A DNA stretch of 64,000 bases from assembly GCA_009733775.1 (NCBI GenBank), contig WOGZ01000031.1, positions 124,001-188,000 on the forward strand. The letters are read 5' to 3'. This DNA is from Alectoria sarmentosa (taxonomy: Eukaryota; Ascomycota; Lecanoromycetes; Lecanorales; Parmeliaceae). Shown here piece after piece: positions 24,147-36,998 of the stretch. The translations under genes and the position numbers were made by a program. Every line of letters starts with the position of its first letter. Positions within the stretch are counted from its first letter, which is position 1. The notes beneath the pieces were generated by a model, which saw only the letters and a program-made list of their open reading frames with translations, did no database searches and was not told where the DNA came from.

Positions 24147-27100
24147 TTAGGTGGATACGTCGAACAAGAATCCCAGCTCGCGAATGCCCAAGCGACCGAC
24201 ATTCTGACTGGCCTTCTCGTCAAGTGCTGCCTCAATCAGTTCGCGCTTCTTCTCCTGAAGCGCCAGAATTCTGTCTTCAACGGTGTTGGGAACGAGTACG
24301 CGATGAACCTGCACTGGCTTTTGCTGCCCAATGCGATGCGCACGATCGATTGCCTGTTCTTCTACAAATGGATTCCAAAACGGGTCCAGGATGATGACTT
24401 GGGAGGCGGCGATGAGGTTCAATCCCGCGTTCCCGGCCTTGAGCGATACCAACATGATCTTGCACTCCTTTCGATCAGTGAAATCGATGACCGCGTCGTT
24501 CCTGGCATTGGCACTCATACTGCCATCGTAGCGGCGATACCCCCATCCTGCACTGGCAACGGGTACCTCCAGTAGGTCTAGTAGTGAGGTAAATTGCGAG
24601 AAGATAATGGTCTTTTCACACTGATTTGTCTCTGGATCCTTTCTTTCCTGGATAGCTCGGAGGATCTGTTGCCAATTAGTATAGGATAAAGCCAAGGTTC
24701 TGACGAATTATGCTTACCTCCATTGTCTTTTCGGTCTTGCCGCTGGGTATCCACTCCTTGTTCAGTCGCTTTAGGTATCGCTGGCGGGCCTTAAGGTTGC
24801 GCATTCCTGCTTTCTTAAGCTCTGCTAAAGTCTGCCTCGGCGGCTTCTTCTCCTTGGTTTTGGCCTTGCCTTTGCCCTTGTTTCGTTTCTTTGCTTTCTT
24901 CGATGTTGAAGGCTTCTTGCCTGCAGCTTTGCCATGACTATAGGATTCGTCCCCTTCTTCTGTCTCCGAAGAATCATCATCAACGTCGTCTCGAACGACA
25001 AAATTGAGGAGATTGCCCTTCGAATCGACTTCGTCATCCTCTTCATCGTCGTCGTCGTCGTCGTCACTATCACTGTTGTCGGTTGTCTCAACATCAGCCT
25101 GGGAATCACCTTCGTCGTCCAGTAGTCCGTCCGCCATCAGCTCGGGCAGATAAACCCGCTTGAAGGCGTTGTGGTCAATGACCTTTGTGGGTAAGATTTT
25201 TCCGCGACAATTAGGACACTTGATGTCAAGATTGCGGCCTTCGTTACCTTCAGCATTGGCCTGAGACGGGTCAGAAATCCGTGCAAAGCACTCAGAGCAG
25301 GTATTGTGCCCGCATGGAATGAATATTGTAGGGTTATCGGCCATGTCCATGCACACCGGGCACTCCATTGCACTGTCTTCGTTTAAGGAGCATTGTTCCT
25401 TAATACGGGCAACAACCTCAGGCGCAAGCTCTCTCGCTAGCTTCATCATCTCCTCTGGAGTGACGTCTGCAGAGCCTGATGCCTGTCCAAAATCCTTTAT
25501 GAGGTGAGGATGACAACACTAGACCATTGCGAAATCAGCATTTTCTCCTTAGACGGTTTCCAGAGTATGGAGACTTGGTTGTGGAGTAGGAATACTTGTG
25601 TTGCCACTCGAAACATATTTCGAAACTCGAAGAAGAGTATGAAAGGTAGAAATAGCTCAGAAAAGAGGCTTACCGCTTGACGTAGACGCAAAAGAAGGAC
25701 TAGAATGTTGGAATAATTCCGTCCCACAGTGTTCGCTCTGAGGTATTTGTTGAAAGTCAGTTGAGTGTGCGTTTCTAGAGCCTTGTAGAACGCCAACTCG
25801 TCATCGCTAAAAATCGCATGGCTTTGTTCAGTAGTTCTCTCTGGGAGATCCAGGATGGATTTCCCATCGATCTGAGACTTTTTAGTGCGGCGAAGGAGAA
25901 TGGCTTTGAGCAAAGCCTGTAATTTTCGCATGGCTCTGCTCTTTGCAGAATCTGAAGAGCTCTTCAGCGGTGTTGTGAAATCTCGCCTGAAGTTCTCGGG
26001 CTCGCAATAAGGACGGATGCGAAGGAAATGAATTAGACTGTAGAGTTCCGACACATTGTTCACTAGTAATTCTCCGGGTCAGTGACCCAGAAAGTTGCAT
26101 CGGCGGAGAGGCTTGAGGAGTAGCTTACTCATGGGCGTGCCAGTCATACAGAATCTCGTTAACGCTTGCAACTGGGACACTGCCTGTGCTTGCTTTGTAG
26201 ATTTATTCTTGATCCATTGAGCTTCGTCAAGGATGACTCGATACCATTTGCACTCGTCGCCCAAGAGGGGTAGACTGTCCTCTCTGCCTGTAGGCCTCCA
26301 GTTTGGGTTGGCGCGTTTCTTCATGAGAACATCTTCCCGTCGCTTCAGTTCGGAGGCCAGAGTCCCTATCAGAAGCAGTAAGCATGGGAAGAAACCCTCG
26401 GCGAGGATATATGTAAAAGGATAGGAGTCCTCACCATATGTTGTAAGCACTACATCAAAGGTCCGTAATCGGTCAAATGTTGTGTGACGTTTATCGCCAT
26501 GAAAAATGAAGGTTGACAATGAATGGCGTGGACTTGGTTTTAGCTTCTGTTGGATCTCACGTTCCCACTGCTTGAGAAGGGCCACGGGGGCTACAATCAG
26601 AGTAGTTTTGCATTTCCGGTCTGTAGATCTCCTAGCTACCATTAGAGCAAGGGCCTGAATAGTCTTTCCGAGACCCATATCATCGGCTACATGGCATTAG
26701 TGAGAGCTCAGCGGGAGGAATGAGACCAATATCGAAAGCTCGATCAAGGGGTTGAGACCTACCCAATATGCCCCCCTTGTTTGACCCTTCTTCCATGGTC
26801 CTCATCCAGGTCAGGCCCAGCTTCTGGTGCTCCATGAGAGCATACGTCATCGCTTCGGGCGTACCCTCGCGGTTCTCTGGAGGTAGTTCTTCGTCTGGTC
26901 GAATGTTCTCCAAGAGAGACTTGATCTCTGCAGTGGTACGCGTGCTAACAACTGGTCAACATCAACCTGAGTGCGGCTTTTGCGCAAGACTTACGGATCG
27001 TGAGTCACGTAATTGATACGATCCATGTAGGACTCTACAAGCTCTCTGTTGGCAGGGTCATTTGGGTTGATGCCATGTCTACCAAAGACACTGGACGTCA

Positions 27101-28574
27101 GATCTTGAGGCTGATCATCAGAGTCCAAGTCAATAAAAGTCGATGATGAGCCAGCTCCATGGTCGTAGACTGACGAACCACCAATGCCGCCAAAACCTGA
27201 AGGGATGGTCCCGTACTCAGCGAGCTGCTGGTCGACGAGATTGTACGCCGAATTGTATACTCCTCTGGTAGCATTGACGATAGACTGACCGATTTGGCCC
27301 CCTGTGTTGCCCCAGGTTGATGGCCCGGAGGTTTCTGCAGTATTCCCATATGGATTGTACGGTCCAGGAATGCTGCGGTTGTTGGCAAAAGTACTGGGAT
27401 CAATCTCGACAAGATCGCTACTTGGATGGCTAGATTCTCCGGTAGCGCCAAATTCATCATCACTGCCCAAGTCGATGAACGACTGCGGCTGATGCGATCT
27501 CTCTTGCTTGACGGGAACGTGCCCGTTGGTGTTCCGATTTGTGTTCTCTTGCTTGATACCAGAATGATCTCGTCGATACATGCTTTCCTGTTTGACCGGC
27601 AAAGTGTAAGAAGAGAAGGGATCCTCCCCAACGAAAAGGGGCGATGAGAGAGGTTCCGGTCGACGGTATCGTCCTTGTGAGTCAAGAACAGTCTGCGATG
27701 CACTGCGAGGTGCGGTACTTGGCCCTGCAATTGCGTGTTCTCCGTAGCCGATGTCCCCGTCCCCTTCTCCATACTGCTGGAGTGATCGTGCAAACTCTTC
27801 GTCCTCACGCTCTTGCTTACGCCTTGCCTCTAAGAGCTTCTCTTGAGCCTTCTGCTCCTCTCTCATCTCGCGAATATGATCTTTTGGGTTGCCTCCAAGA
27901 AGATGAAAGAGGTCCGGATCATCGGGAAACTCGAACGATTCAAGGGATGTTGGTGTAGTTGTGCCAGTAATGGCAGGGCTTGGGGTTGTACGTAGAGACT
28001 TGGCAGCGTGGCCGCCCGAATTGGAGAGACCCAAGCTTTCCCTCTGCCGCTTCTGAGGACGTAGAAAGCCAGAATCGGGACTGGAGATGGAGCCAGATGA
28101 GAGACGACCATTCATGGACGGAAAGGTCGTTGTGTCCGGGGTGACGGCGTCTTCAAGTGAGCCGAACCCCCATGAAAGTGCAGTAGCTGGTCGACCCTGA
28201 CCTGCCATCACGCCGTCTGATGCAAAGTGGCCTCCAAATGCATTGTTGGAGCTTCCCGCGTAGGGTGCGAAGCCCATGCTGACAGGCTTCATCGTGGCGT
28301 CGCTGGATTGAGGTCGGTGGTGGCCATAGTTGCCAACGATAGGAAGATCCGGGCTATTACCTGGCGAGTTCCCATTGTCCTCATGTCGCCGACGATACGC
28401 TTCTTCTTGTTCATTCTCAAATTGTGTCTCAAGACTAGCTAGCCCATGTTCCAACACCATTTTCTTTACTTCGTACTCCTCATCTGTCTCTCGTAAGGTA
28501 TCAAGCTCTTGCTTGGCAACATTTATGCGGTCCTGTAAGTCAGAAAGTACAGCTTGTGACGAGAATGAGGCCAT
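24147..28574 (-). CDS. Uls1/Ris1-like SWI2/SNF2 translocase with RING finger
   Basis: Predicted nuclear ATP-dependent DNA translocase with ubiquitin-ligase RING, like yeast Uls1, which acts on SUMO conjugates and in genome stability. Seven exons (26995-28574, 26763-26944, 26435-26686, 26129-26365, 25674-26062, 24718-25518, 24147-24665) give 1319 residues. The N-terminal 520 residues are largely disordered after an initial coiled coil, with several acidic I/V-D-L-D-S-D-D stretches that resemble SUMO-interacting motifs. Motif I is D-D-M-G-L-G-K-T (about 589-596), the Walker B box is D-E-A-Q, and the C-terminal helicase block has D-R-A-H-R-I-G-Q. The C3HC4 RING lies at about 933-984 (C-P-V-C ... 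C-G-H-N-T-C-S-E-C ... C-P-N-C), inserted between the two helicase lobes as in Uls1/Rad5. A long Asp/Glu run and a Lys-rich segment follow it. Rad5 is less likely because no HIRAN domain is seen. Confidence 0.93.
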
Positions 28575-29981
28575 TGTGTCGTTCTCTGGTGACAATCAAG
28601 AACCAGTGACGCCGTTGTTTTGATGTCACAATCAATGAATTTGTGGTTGAAGAGAGATGGAGGTTGATGGCGAAGTGAAGGAGAGCGCCCAAGAGTTGAG
28701 GGCTTCCAGAGTCCTGTACTTGGTGAGTCTATGAGAGAAGGCCAGAGATATCAGTCGTTTCTCGGACAATGAGGCGAGTGCGTGGTGGAATACTCCCGAG
28801 GCTGCGAGAAACCGAAGTTGTCAGAAAGGCGGAGAAAGTGCGATCATGATTGTTGTAGGAAGGACCAGTGACCATGAGAGAAGGAAAAGGAAATAACAAG
28901 ATATGAGCGAAGGTGGTGGTGGTGTTGTTCAGAGAAAAGAGCCGGAGTAGTTGTTCCTGAGAAAGGTGGAAATGTGATATGACGCGCAGGCATTAGGTAG
29001 GGAGTACGCGCATAAACACTTGTGGCCCTAGACCCTAGACCCTAAAGAATCCAGCGCCAAGAATTGCTGGGCACCCAGGCACCTGGGGCATATGTATGCG
29101 GAATGCGGACCTTTCGCCCTCTTACGTGTAGTGATGTAATAGGTTTTCGATGTCGACGATGTCAAGATGTAAGTAAGATGAACTACATTCGTACTTGAAG
29201 TCCCTTTATGCCAGCTGACAGAAGGCTGAGAAAGGAGGCCACCTTGCGTCGTCTCACTTTTTATCACAGGTGAAGCTTGTCGCAACACAACTTTCAAGGC
29301 TACCGACCTAAGCCACCGACCTGAGAGATTATAGTACGCATATGCGAGAAGCCTGAAAAGACAAGGAAGTCTTCCGTGACTTTGACATTCTTGATGAGCA
29401 TAAATGAGCAATTACAGGCTCATGGAGAATGGACAACCGCCACACCACCTGAGCAAGAACCTGGTCTATTCAGAAACTCGGATTCAATTGTTTGCTATAC
29501 AGCATGAATGAATCCAGATTTATTATCCCCTCCAAACTCCAAGTGACCCGCTGCTCTTGAGCATCTAATGAGAGACAAAAGCAAACAACGGATTGATGTC
29601 ATGCTTTGTTTCTTTCCCCCTTTTGTCTTCTATAAGCCCCAAATGAAACGTACGCAGCAACATCATGAATCTGCTTCACAATCGCTTGTCCGCTTGAAAG
29701 AGGAAGATTGCCGGAAGATGAGAAAGGAATTGGCATGTCGGGTACTGCGATAGTAAACAAACAACACATGAACCAGGGGACCATCGATGGAGGCAACTCT
29801 CGCGTGCGATCTTGCTTCTATTCATCTAAAGCTAATAAGACTATTGCGTCAAGTAGCCCTTCATCAAGCCCATGTGTATCTCTCGAATGGAAAGCCACGC
29901 CAAGGCTCCGTTGCAATGCAGGGCATAAAAGCCAGATGACGAGCAAAGAAATATGGCTGCTTCCCTCTCACGTGCTTTCTT
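28575..29981. other. Intergenic, no gene recognised
   Basis: About 1.4 kb. The first few hundred bases are G/A-rich promoter/leader of the translocase gene. A short CCCTAGACCCTAGACCCTAAAG run at 29032-29052 resembles telomeric repeats only weakly. The right half leads to the ubiquitin-like gene's stop. Confidence 0.5.
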
Positions 29982-31716
29982 TCAATCCTTGGCTGGGAGA
30001 AGCTTAGAGTTGCGCAACTTCATGCGGGAAAGCTCCTCTATGAGCTCAGACACTGGGGTGAACATTCCCATCGCAGAACCATTGGGGTTGAGCAGAACGA
30101 TGGTGTTCTGGAGGGGCTGCTCGTCTCCATCGTCGTCTATGGGGTGATAGTCTTGCTCAACGTCATCGCTGTCATCTTCGTCCTCTCCATCGCTGCAGTT
30201 CTTCGCGTTCTTGTTTGATTCAAGGCCATCCTCTCCTACATTCTCGCGGTTTCCGTTCCCATTCTTGATCTTATCCAGTCATTTCACCGACTTGATGCTA
30301 TTGAAGTCACCTTTTATTGTGGATGTTTCCCCATAAATCTTGTAGAATGGGGGACCTTCATCAGCGTAGGTCTCGGCCGATACGGGCGTAGAAGGGGGGG
30401 CCTTTCCCGTGACTTGCTGGAACATGTCTGAATTGAGGATGTGAACATTGAAACAGATTGTGCTGTCTCGCTCCCAGATCGACGCGGGATTGGTGTCGCT
30501 GAGGATGCACTGCTTGATCAGGCCACCAGGGGCAACACCCATTGCAACTTCTTTGGGGTCCGGACCCCCCCCACCACCGCGAAGGTTCAACACCAAATGA
30601 ATTATCGAGTCCTGTGAAGTGATCAATCATCTAGTCATTGAATACCGTACGCATGTACTTACTTTCTGTATATTGTAATCCGCGAGCGAGCAACCTTGAA
30701 CTGTCAGTATCATTTCCCTTTCAGGCGCTTAGCCAGCCGTCGCGACTCACGATCATCAAGCCGCTTGCCCGCATACATGAGGCGTTGCTGATCGAAAGGG
30801 ATGCCACATTTGCTCAGGATTTGCAATTTTAGCTCGGCGATCCAATCGGAAGACAATAACGAGAAGTCGTACTTCCTTCCGGTCAAACTCTTGACTATGA
30901 TTTGCATGGGACTGTCGTCGAGACCTGTGGGAATGGCCCCTTGAGAGAGGCAATTTCAGACTTTGTAAGTATTGAGAAATCACAGGTCATAAGGTCAGGA
31001 GCCGGAGGCGTAGAGGGAGTGATATGAAACTGGAGTCCTCCAACTAGGTCTTGACCAGTAACTTGGGCTTCGACAGAGTATCCAGAGCCCAAAGGCATCG
31101 CCACGAATTGACGAACTCGCTCATTGTCGGTAGCGATACCATCGAGCCACAGCTGCTTTGATGTGACAACGTAGTCTTGGATAGTCTTTTTCTCTTCCAT
31201 CAAGCTAAGACGACGCATCATGATGGCCTCGTTGTCGCCGGCGGGGTCGCCAGGAACAGCATTCACGCCTCCAACAAAGATCTGAATTGCGAAAGGTTGT
31301 CCGGATTTGAAAGATATCCACATTGCTTCTCGCTATAAGTGGTGTCAATGTTTGCTATTTAGTGTCGAGAGAACGGGATGGATGTGCAACATACGATACA
31401 TAGGAAAGAAAAGCCTCCCTTTCGCAGCCATACTCTCGGGCAGCTTGTCCGTGTAGTTGGCCACAGAGTAGAGAGGGAAGGTGCCCATGCATGGGGGGAG
31501 TTCGGAGTCATCTTTTCCGTCAGGGACTCGGATCGTACGCTGGAAAGAGATGTCCAGCTTCTATGGGTTTGCCCGCTTGATACGGATGATATCCTTGGCT
31601 TTGCGTTGAGGGGAGCTCTGTTCGAGCGTGCAGTTGAGGGTTTTTGCCCCCTTCGCCTTAGAGTGGGCAGATCCTGAGCCTGCGGCTCCAATACCTTCAG
31701 GCTCGATGAGTTTCAT
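29982..31716 (-). pseudogene. Fungal ubiquitin-like-domain protein gene with two in-frame stops
   Basis: Exons 31395-31716, 30984-31328, 30751-30924, 30663-30694 and 29982-30611 join in phase to about 500 codons. The first part has the fungal family block L-D-I-S-F-Q-R-T-I-R-V-P-D and Q-D-Y-V-V-T-S-K-Q-L-W-L-D-G-I-A, then R-Q-F-V-A-M-P-L-G-S-G-Y-S-V-E-A-Q. The ubiquitin fold follows (M-Q-I-I-V-K-S-L-T-G ... Q-Q-R-L-M-Y-A-G-K-R-L ... L-V-L-N-L-R-G-G), continuing past Gly-Gly into a long tail ending with a conserved-looking S-E-L-I-E-E-L-S-R-M-K. A TAG at 31561-31563 interrupts the frame before L-D-I-S-F-Q, and a TGA at 30279-30281 interrupts it 99 codons before the natural stop. I found no intron that removes either. 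It may be a recent pseudogene, a gene with a different 5' exon, or affected by sequence errors. Confidence 0.7.
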
Positions 31717-32372
31717 GGCTGCTTGGAATGACGCAAGTGTTAGAATTACAGCCCGAGCAAACGAGACATGGCGAGGTAAACAGCAAGTAAAACCTTTAAA
31801 GAAGAGTGAAGATTTACCTGTGATGTATGACAGTAAGGTGATAGGAAGAAGATGAGGAAGGGAAGTGCAGGAAGTTTATGAAAATCTGAAAACGGCCCGA
31901 CCAGATTGAGACGTTTGTCAATAGCTGTGGTGTCAATCAAAAGAGTGAAGTAGAAGCCTAAGTCTATGGCGTGTTCGAGACGAAAAGGTTGTTACCTTCC
32001 GGATCGACGATTCAGCACAACCTTAGCATCTCGGTGATATGGCTGGATAATGGATCGAAAACTTCGCCAGAGTTGATTGGTTCTATGCTATGTGAGATCT
32101 ACCTACAGAAGCATGCCTTTAAGATATCTCTAGAAAATCCAGTGCCAGGGTATCATTTTCTTCCATGTCATCGACCCCTGGAACTTTAACTGTCAATGCC
32201 CTTGGTTGTGAGTAGAGCACGTCTGAAGACATGTCATGATCACACCACATGGAAACATGCAATTAGAAGAATATCAAGTATGCCATTCTCATTCTTGCAC
32301 CTCATTCTGTGCATCCTCCCGGCATTGATGCCCGTTCCGGATCACTGTCCGAGCAAGCCATGCCATGCTGCT
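31717..32372. other. Intergenic: promoter of the ubiquitin-like gene and 3' region of ran
   Basis: No gene supported. A/T content rises around 31840-32100. Small frames on both strands have no motif. Confidence 0.5.
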
Positions 32373-33357
32373 CTACAGATCTGGGTCATCTTCATCTGGC
32401 AGTGGCTGGTTTGCAGCATCCTCCATCTCATCCTTGTATTGCTTTAGTAGAGCTTCGTCAACTTGGACAGTTGGGGGAGCCAAAGCAAGACCAGCAACAA
32501 ATTCCTGATAAGTAGAGATTAGTATCTGACAAGCATTAAATTCTTCCATTTTGACTTACCAAGCCTGGGTTGCCGACAAGCTTTCTCGCGAGCCACAGGA
32601 AGGGCTTTTCGAAGTTGTAATTGGATTTAGCGGAGATGTCGTAGTATTGGAGGTTCTTCTTGCGATGGAAAGTGATGGTCTTAGCCTTCACTTTACGCTC
32701 TTTCACATCGACTTTGTTGCCGCAAAGGACGATTGGGACTTGTTCGCAGACGCGGACAAGGTCACCTAGGAAAGGGTTAGTCGTATGTCTTTGACTCTGA
32801 TGGCGGAAAGCGTACGGTGCCAGTTGGGAACGTTCTTGTAGGTAATTCGGGATGTGACGTCGAACATGATGATACCGCACTGGCCGTTGATGTAATACCC
32901 ATCTCGGAGACCACCGAACTTCTCTTGGCCTGCGGTGTCCCAGACATCGAATTGGATCCCTCCGTAGTTCTAAAATATCATAAGCCGGCTGAGCCAAACC
33001 TAAATCCTCAGATCGATAACGTACAGTCGAGAACCCGAGCGGATGGACCTCAACACCAAGGGTGGCAATGTATTTCTTTTCGAATTCTCCGGTCAAATGA
33101 CGCTTGACGAAGGTGGTCTGTAATAAAATCTTAGCCGATGTCTCTAAGGAATTTACAAAGCGCCGAAGTCTTGAGCCTGCACACACGATGGTCCCTGCCC
33201 ACCGCTCAAAGCTTCGGGCAACGGACCAAACATGATGCAGTGGCCGCAAGCAGAGTGGGGGAAGCTAGGCAGGCAAACAAACCTTTCCAGTACCCCCATC
33301 TCCAACTAGCACAAGCTTGAAGGTAGGAGGCACTTGTGCACCAGATGCCTCGGCCAT
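32373..33357 (-). CDS. gsp1: Ran GTPase (Gsp1/Spi1)
   Basis: Small GTPase driving nucleocytoplasmic transport and spindle assembly. Exons 33283-33357, 33025-33117, 32816-32969, 32560-32765 and 32373-32504 give 219 residues, the family length. Seen: P-loop G-D-G-G-T-G-K-T, switch I with T-L-G-V-E-V-H-P, switch II W-D-T-A-G-Q-E-K-F-G-G-L-R-D-G-Y-Y, the N-K-V-D base-recognition box, S-A-K, and the acidic C-terminal D-E-D-D-P-D-L that contacts Ran-binding proteins. There is no prenylation cysteine, as expected for Ran. The first intron splits the P-loop after G-K and is the longest (165 nt). Confidence 0.97.
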
Positions 33358-36124
33358 CCTGTGCAAAGGTGTGCTGAGTGTCTTCTGGGGTATCTGTGCA
33401 GATACGAGGATCGTGCTGCTTCTGTTGAGGTCTCTGTCAGGTGTGTAGGAAAGCTGGAGATGGCTACTGACTTGACTGATGATACTAGGCTATCGCAGGT
33501 CTATTTGTGAGTATTGTGGGGTAGATGGAAGAAGTGAAGATGATGGTTCAAGAATTAAAGGCAAAGCGGAAGTTGAAGCGACAACCAGAACTGGAAAAGT
33601 GGAGAGCACGCTAAAATCGGATGGGCCAGAGCCGGTTTACGCACCCTTCGACCTCATTTTTGGACTCCAGTCCACCACACTTCAATTTAGTCTTCTTCTT
33701 TTCACACCATACTACCCCAGCACCGTTGCTTGCACTTAAATCTGGCTGCTACGTAGGTCGTCAAAGCTGAGGCACGTCTGGTCAGATATAAAAGGCCGTC
33801 CTCGCCCATCATGAATGAGGAAATCACATATCGTCGGTCGATCACATCGACCGATATTCAGGCCTTGCTGGACTGGAGATCTCTCCACTCCGTTTGACGT
33901 ATGTCGCAACAGCTGCGAGTGCTTACGGGCCTGAATACTATCGGGCGCTTCTGCTGAGCCAGAGGTAGACATCCTAACGCCGAAACGCACGCTCGCAACC
34001 CAAAAAAGTATCGCAATTGCACGAAAGCACTGGAGAAAGCTTGTATTGTCATCAATAGTGATAGCTCTAAGCTGATGACCTGGGTATTTGTCAAGAAATC
34101 TTTCCAAAGTCCCTGGGTTCAAAGGTTGATCCTATCGAGCGTCTCCATCACGTCTGCTTTCGAGATTTGCAAGTATACTTTTGATGGTATCTGCTTCATA
34201 AGAAGATACGAAAAGTCAAAAATATCTTGAGCAGAATCAATGACTGGAGCATGATGTATAGAGATGACATGGGTCGCAATACACAAAAAGATTTGATTTG
34301 GAAGATAAACACCGTATGTCTGAGAGACCGCCTGGGACCGTTCTCCTGGGGACGCTCGGAGCGCAGAAAGCGACGAGCGAGATTATCTCATGGTTGTCAA
34401 GAGCTGTGGTCTAGAAACCCACGTGAATGCTGTTGAACGATGATTTTCGACTGTATCGGAGTCATGGGCCCTGAACTTAGAGGTACACGACACTAAAGTC
34501 TGTGGATGGATTCTTACACAGACTCAAACTTGACCTGAACATATGTACTCGTGCATAAGATATTGTTTGGAGAATTCTGCTCTACCAGTGCTAACTACAT
34601 CAGAGTCACAAAGTCGGATCAATATAGTTCATGTTGCTCAACAGCAAGTATAGACATTGATCAATCCGGGCTAGCATCTGGTATGGCATGGTGAGGCCAA
34701 TGTCAATCCCCTCATAAAGCCGTTGACTGGAATGCTTTACCCAAGTCCAGTCCGCCAACCCATTCCAACCGGGGAAACCGCCTGCGAGCATTCTCCTAGG
34801 ACAGTCTGAGCCAGAATCCACTGTTCCACAATGATTTCACTCCTGGGACTAATCCCTTAGGAGCAACCTCCTGGTACAATCAGATAAGGGGTGTAGACCG
34901 CTGGCTTGCTTGAGGTTGGCGACAAGTGAGATGCGAAGGATGTTCGACCGGAAGATTGACGCAGGAAGGCATCCTGGCTTCCGACCAAGTGCCAGCGGTA
35001 AAGCTGACGAGGTCGGGTTAGGAGCCCGTGCGTACCAGGCAGTGCGATGCAAGAACGAGCATAGGATCACGAACGAAGATCCGGCAGTTCTTGATTTCTA
35101 GAGGTTTCAGAAACGATTAAGAAGCTTCTCGAAAGGCCTGGATCGGCGTTTTACTTGGGCGTTGGTGATGTGGAAGGGATGAAGATCTCGGTGGACAAAG
35201 TGCCCTGTCTGGCTAGAAAAGGAGAGTGACGAAGATACAGTGCAGCACGCATTTCTGTTGCGAGTGCCACACGTTATTTTCGACACCGCCATGCCCTATA
35301 CCGCATCATCTCCTCCTTAGCATCATGCCATATGTCATGTCTTGCCCGTATACCGCTTCCTTTGCGAAGACAACCCCTGCTTCCAATGACATTGTTTTTA
35401 CACAGCGGAAAAGCCTCCACGGAAGTATTGGCAAGACAAGACATAAGAAATCACTTTATCAAAGTTTGGCCCCAGCCACTTGATTTATTACTGCACATAA
35501 CAGAGATATGTGCCCCAAATAACTTGGGAGAGGAATCAATTCATCAGACCTGAATATTTTCAACACACTCCCCCCGGCAGAAATTGATCGCCGACTTTCA
35601 GCCCTACCACCACTCAACTATTAGCAATCGATTGCTGTAGCGGTCAAAACCTGCGCTAGTGTCGCTGCTTTAGGAAGTGATGTATAGATGAGAGATTCTG
35701 AAATCCCACGAGACTTTCTTGACGTAGAATACTCTCCTATCCCACAATATATGCTTCGTCCTACGATAAGTCTCCTATCCTACAACACTCCTCTGCTTTG
35801 TAACCTACAATGTGGCCCTCTATCCACCATATCGACCAGCGGCTCAGGGTGAGGTTCAAGGTGAAGTTCCAGAAATATGAGATTAACAGCAGGTATTTTT
35901 CACTGATCGAGACCCTCAACCATTGGGGCGACATCCGATGGAAATACAAGGGTCATCTGTAAGCCCATCAAGCGAAGCGGAATTCGACTACGCCGATGAC
36001 TGGCAATGCAGCTCGAGAGTCACCATGGGAAGCGATTGCTTCAGGGGATCATTTAAGCGAGTAAGAGGTATCGGCACCTTGAAATATGGCACTAGAGATC
36101 CCCGCGGGAGTCTTGATGCCCTGC
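33358..36124. other. Gene-poor region left of the inverted-repeat element
   Basis: About 2.8 kb with only short, unsupported frames, the longest at 33736-34122 on the minus strand. Near 35720-35815 the motif CTCCTATCC-YACAA recurs imperfectly. Together with the mobile element just to the right, this reads as a degenerate, possibly transposon-derived interval. Confidence 0.5.
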
Positions 36125-36350
36125 CACGCGGGTGTCAGAAGTCGTCGCACATCTTAATTCCACGAGAGCCAAATAACTTCTCAACAAACAATCTAACGCA
36201 AAAGTTTTGGGTGTAAAAGTTGTAGATACTACTTAATTGCACATATTTTGTCGCCAGAAAAAATAGTTTGAAACAATGTTGATTGACTTACGCCAGTTTA
36301 TAGGATATTGAGATTTCTTGGCGTGTGCGACGACTTTTGACACCCGCGTG
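36125..36350. mobile_element. MITE-like non-autonomous element, 226 bp, with 27-bp terminal inverted repeats
   Basis: The left end (36125-36151) begins CACGCGGGTGTCAGAAGTCG and the right end (36324-36350), read on the minus strand, begins CACGCGGGTGTCAAAAGTCG. They match at 26 of 27 positions. Both ends are flanked by the pentamer CCTGC (36120-36124 and 36351-36355), a possible target-site duplication. The interior is A/T-rich and has no coding capacity. Size, TIR length and lack of coding potential fit a MITE mobilised by a DNA transposase encoded elsewhere. The superfamily cannot be fixed from one copy. Confidence 0.75.
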
Positions 36351-36998
36351 CCTGCCTTCGTGCTGTTCGTCGAAGCTATTGCTATATCTTACGCAATCTG
36401 AACCTTCATTGCAGTATCGAAAAAAACATTCGCGAACTGCTCTCCCTCACGCAGTGTTGATTCGATAATCTTGAATCTTGAAACATTTGAAAGCTAATCA
36501 CTGACTCGCCGATTGCGCGAACTGCGTGTAGACGCGTGTACTGAACGTTCCGCTTGTGCCATTTTCAAAGCAACGTTGGAGTTTCACAGAGCGGGTCGAG
36601 GTCGAAGACGATGAAATTGTAATCGCTAAAAGGTAAGATTTTCGACAGCGGCTTGTTTGGTCTGCCGACGAGTCATTCGTCTATACCATAATTGCTTCCT
36701 CAAATGGCTGCACGCTAAGTAAATATCGGGGTAGGGTAGGGTAATTTGACTGGAAGGTGCAGCCTTCTGCAGCTAGCCATATATAGCATAGCGGCTTGGC
36801 TTGAAGGGCTATTTATAGAATCAATACATCCCTTCCTACATGAGAACTTATTTGCAGTTGGCTTCGTGGACGTCTTACAACGCTCTAGCTTCAACTTCAC
36901 TCTGCAATATGTTGGACGCCTGAGCCCTTTTTCGGCTCCGTAAGTCAACATAGCTAGGCAGAAAACCTTATGAACGCAATCATGCCCAAGCCAGAAGA
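36351..36998. other. Gene-poor region right of the element
   Basis: A/T-rich sequence with GCGAACTGC occurring twice (about 36431 and 36517) in GCG-rich surroundings. No gene seen before the nas2 stop. Confidence 0.5.

Noticed and set aside
29031..29053. CCCTAGACCCTAGACCCTAAAG, resembling telomeric repeats
   Set aside because: Only about three degenerate units; too short and irregular for an interstitial telomere.
33736..34122. 128-codon minus-strand frame
   Set aside because: No recognisable domain, no splice partners, located in a gene-poor interval.
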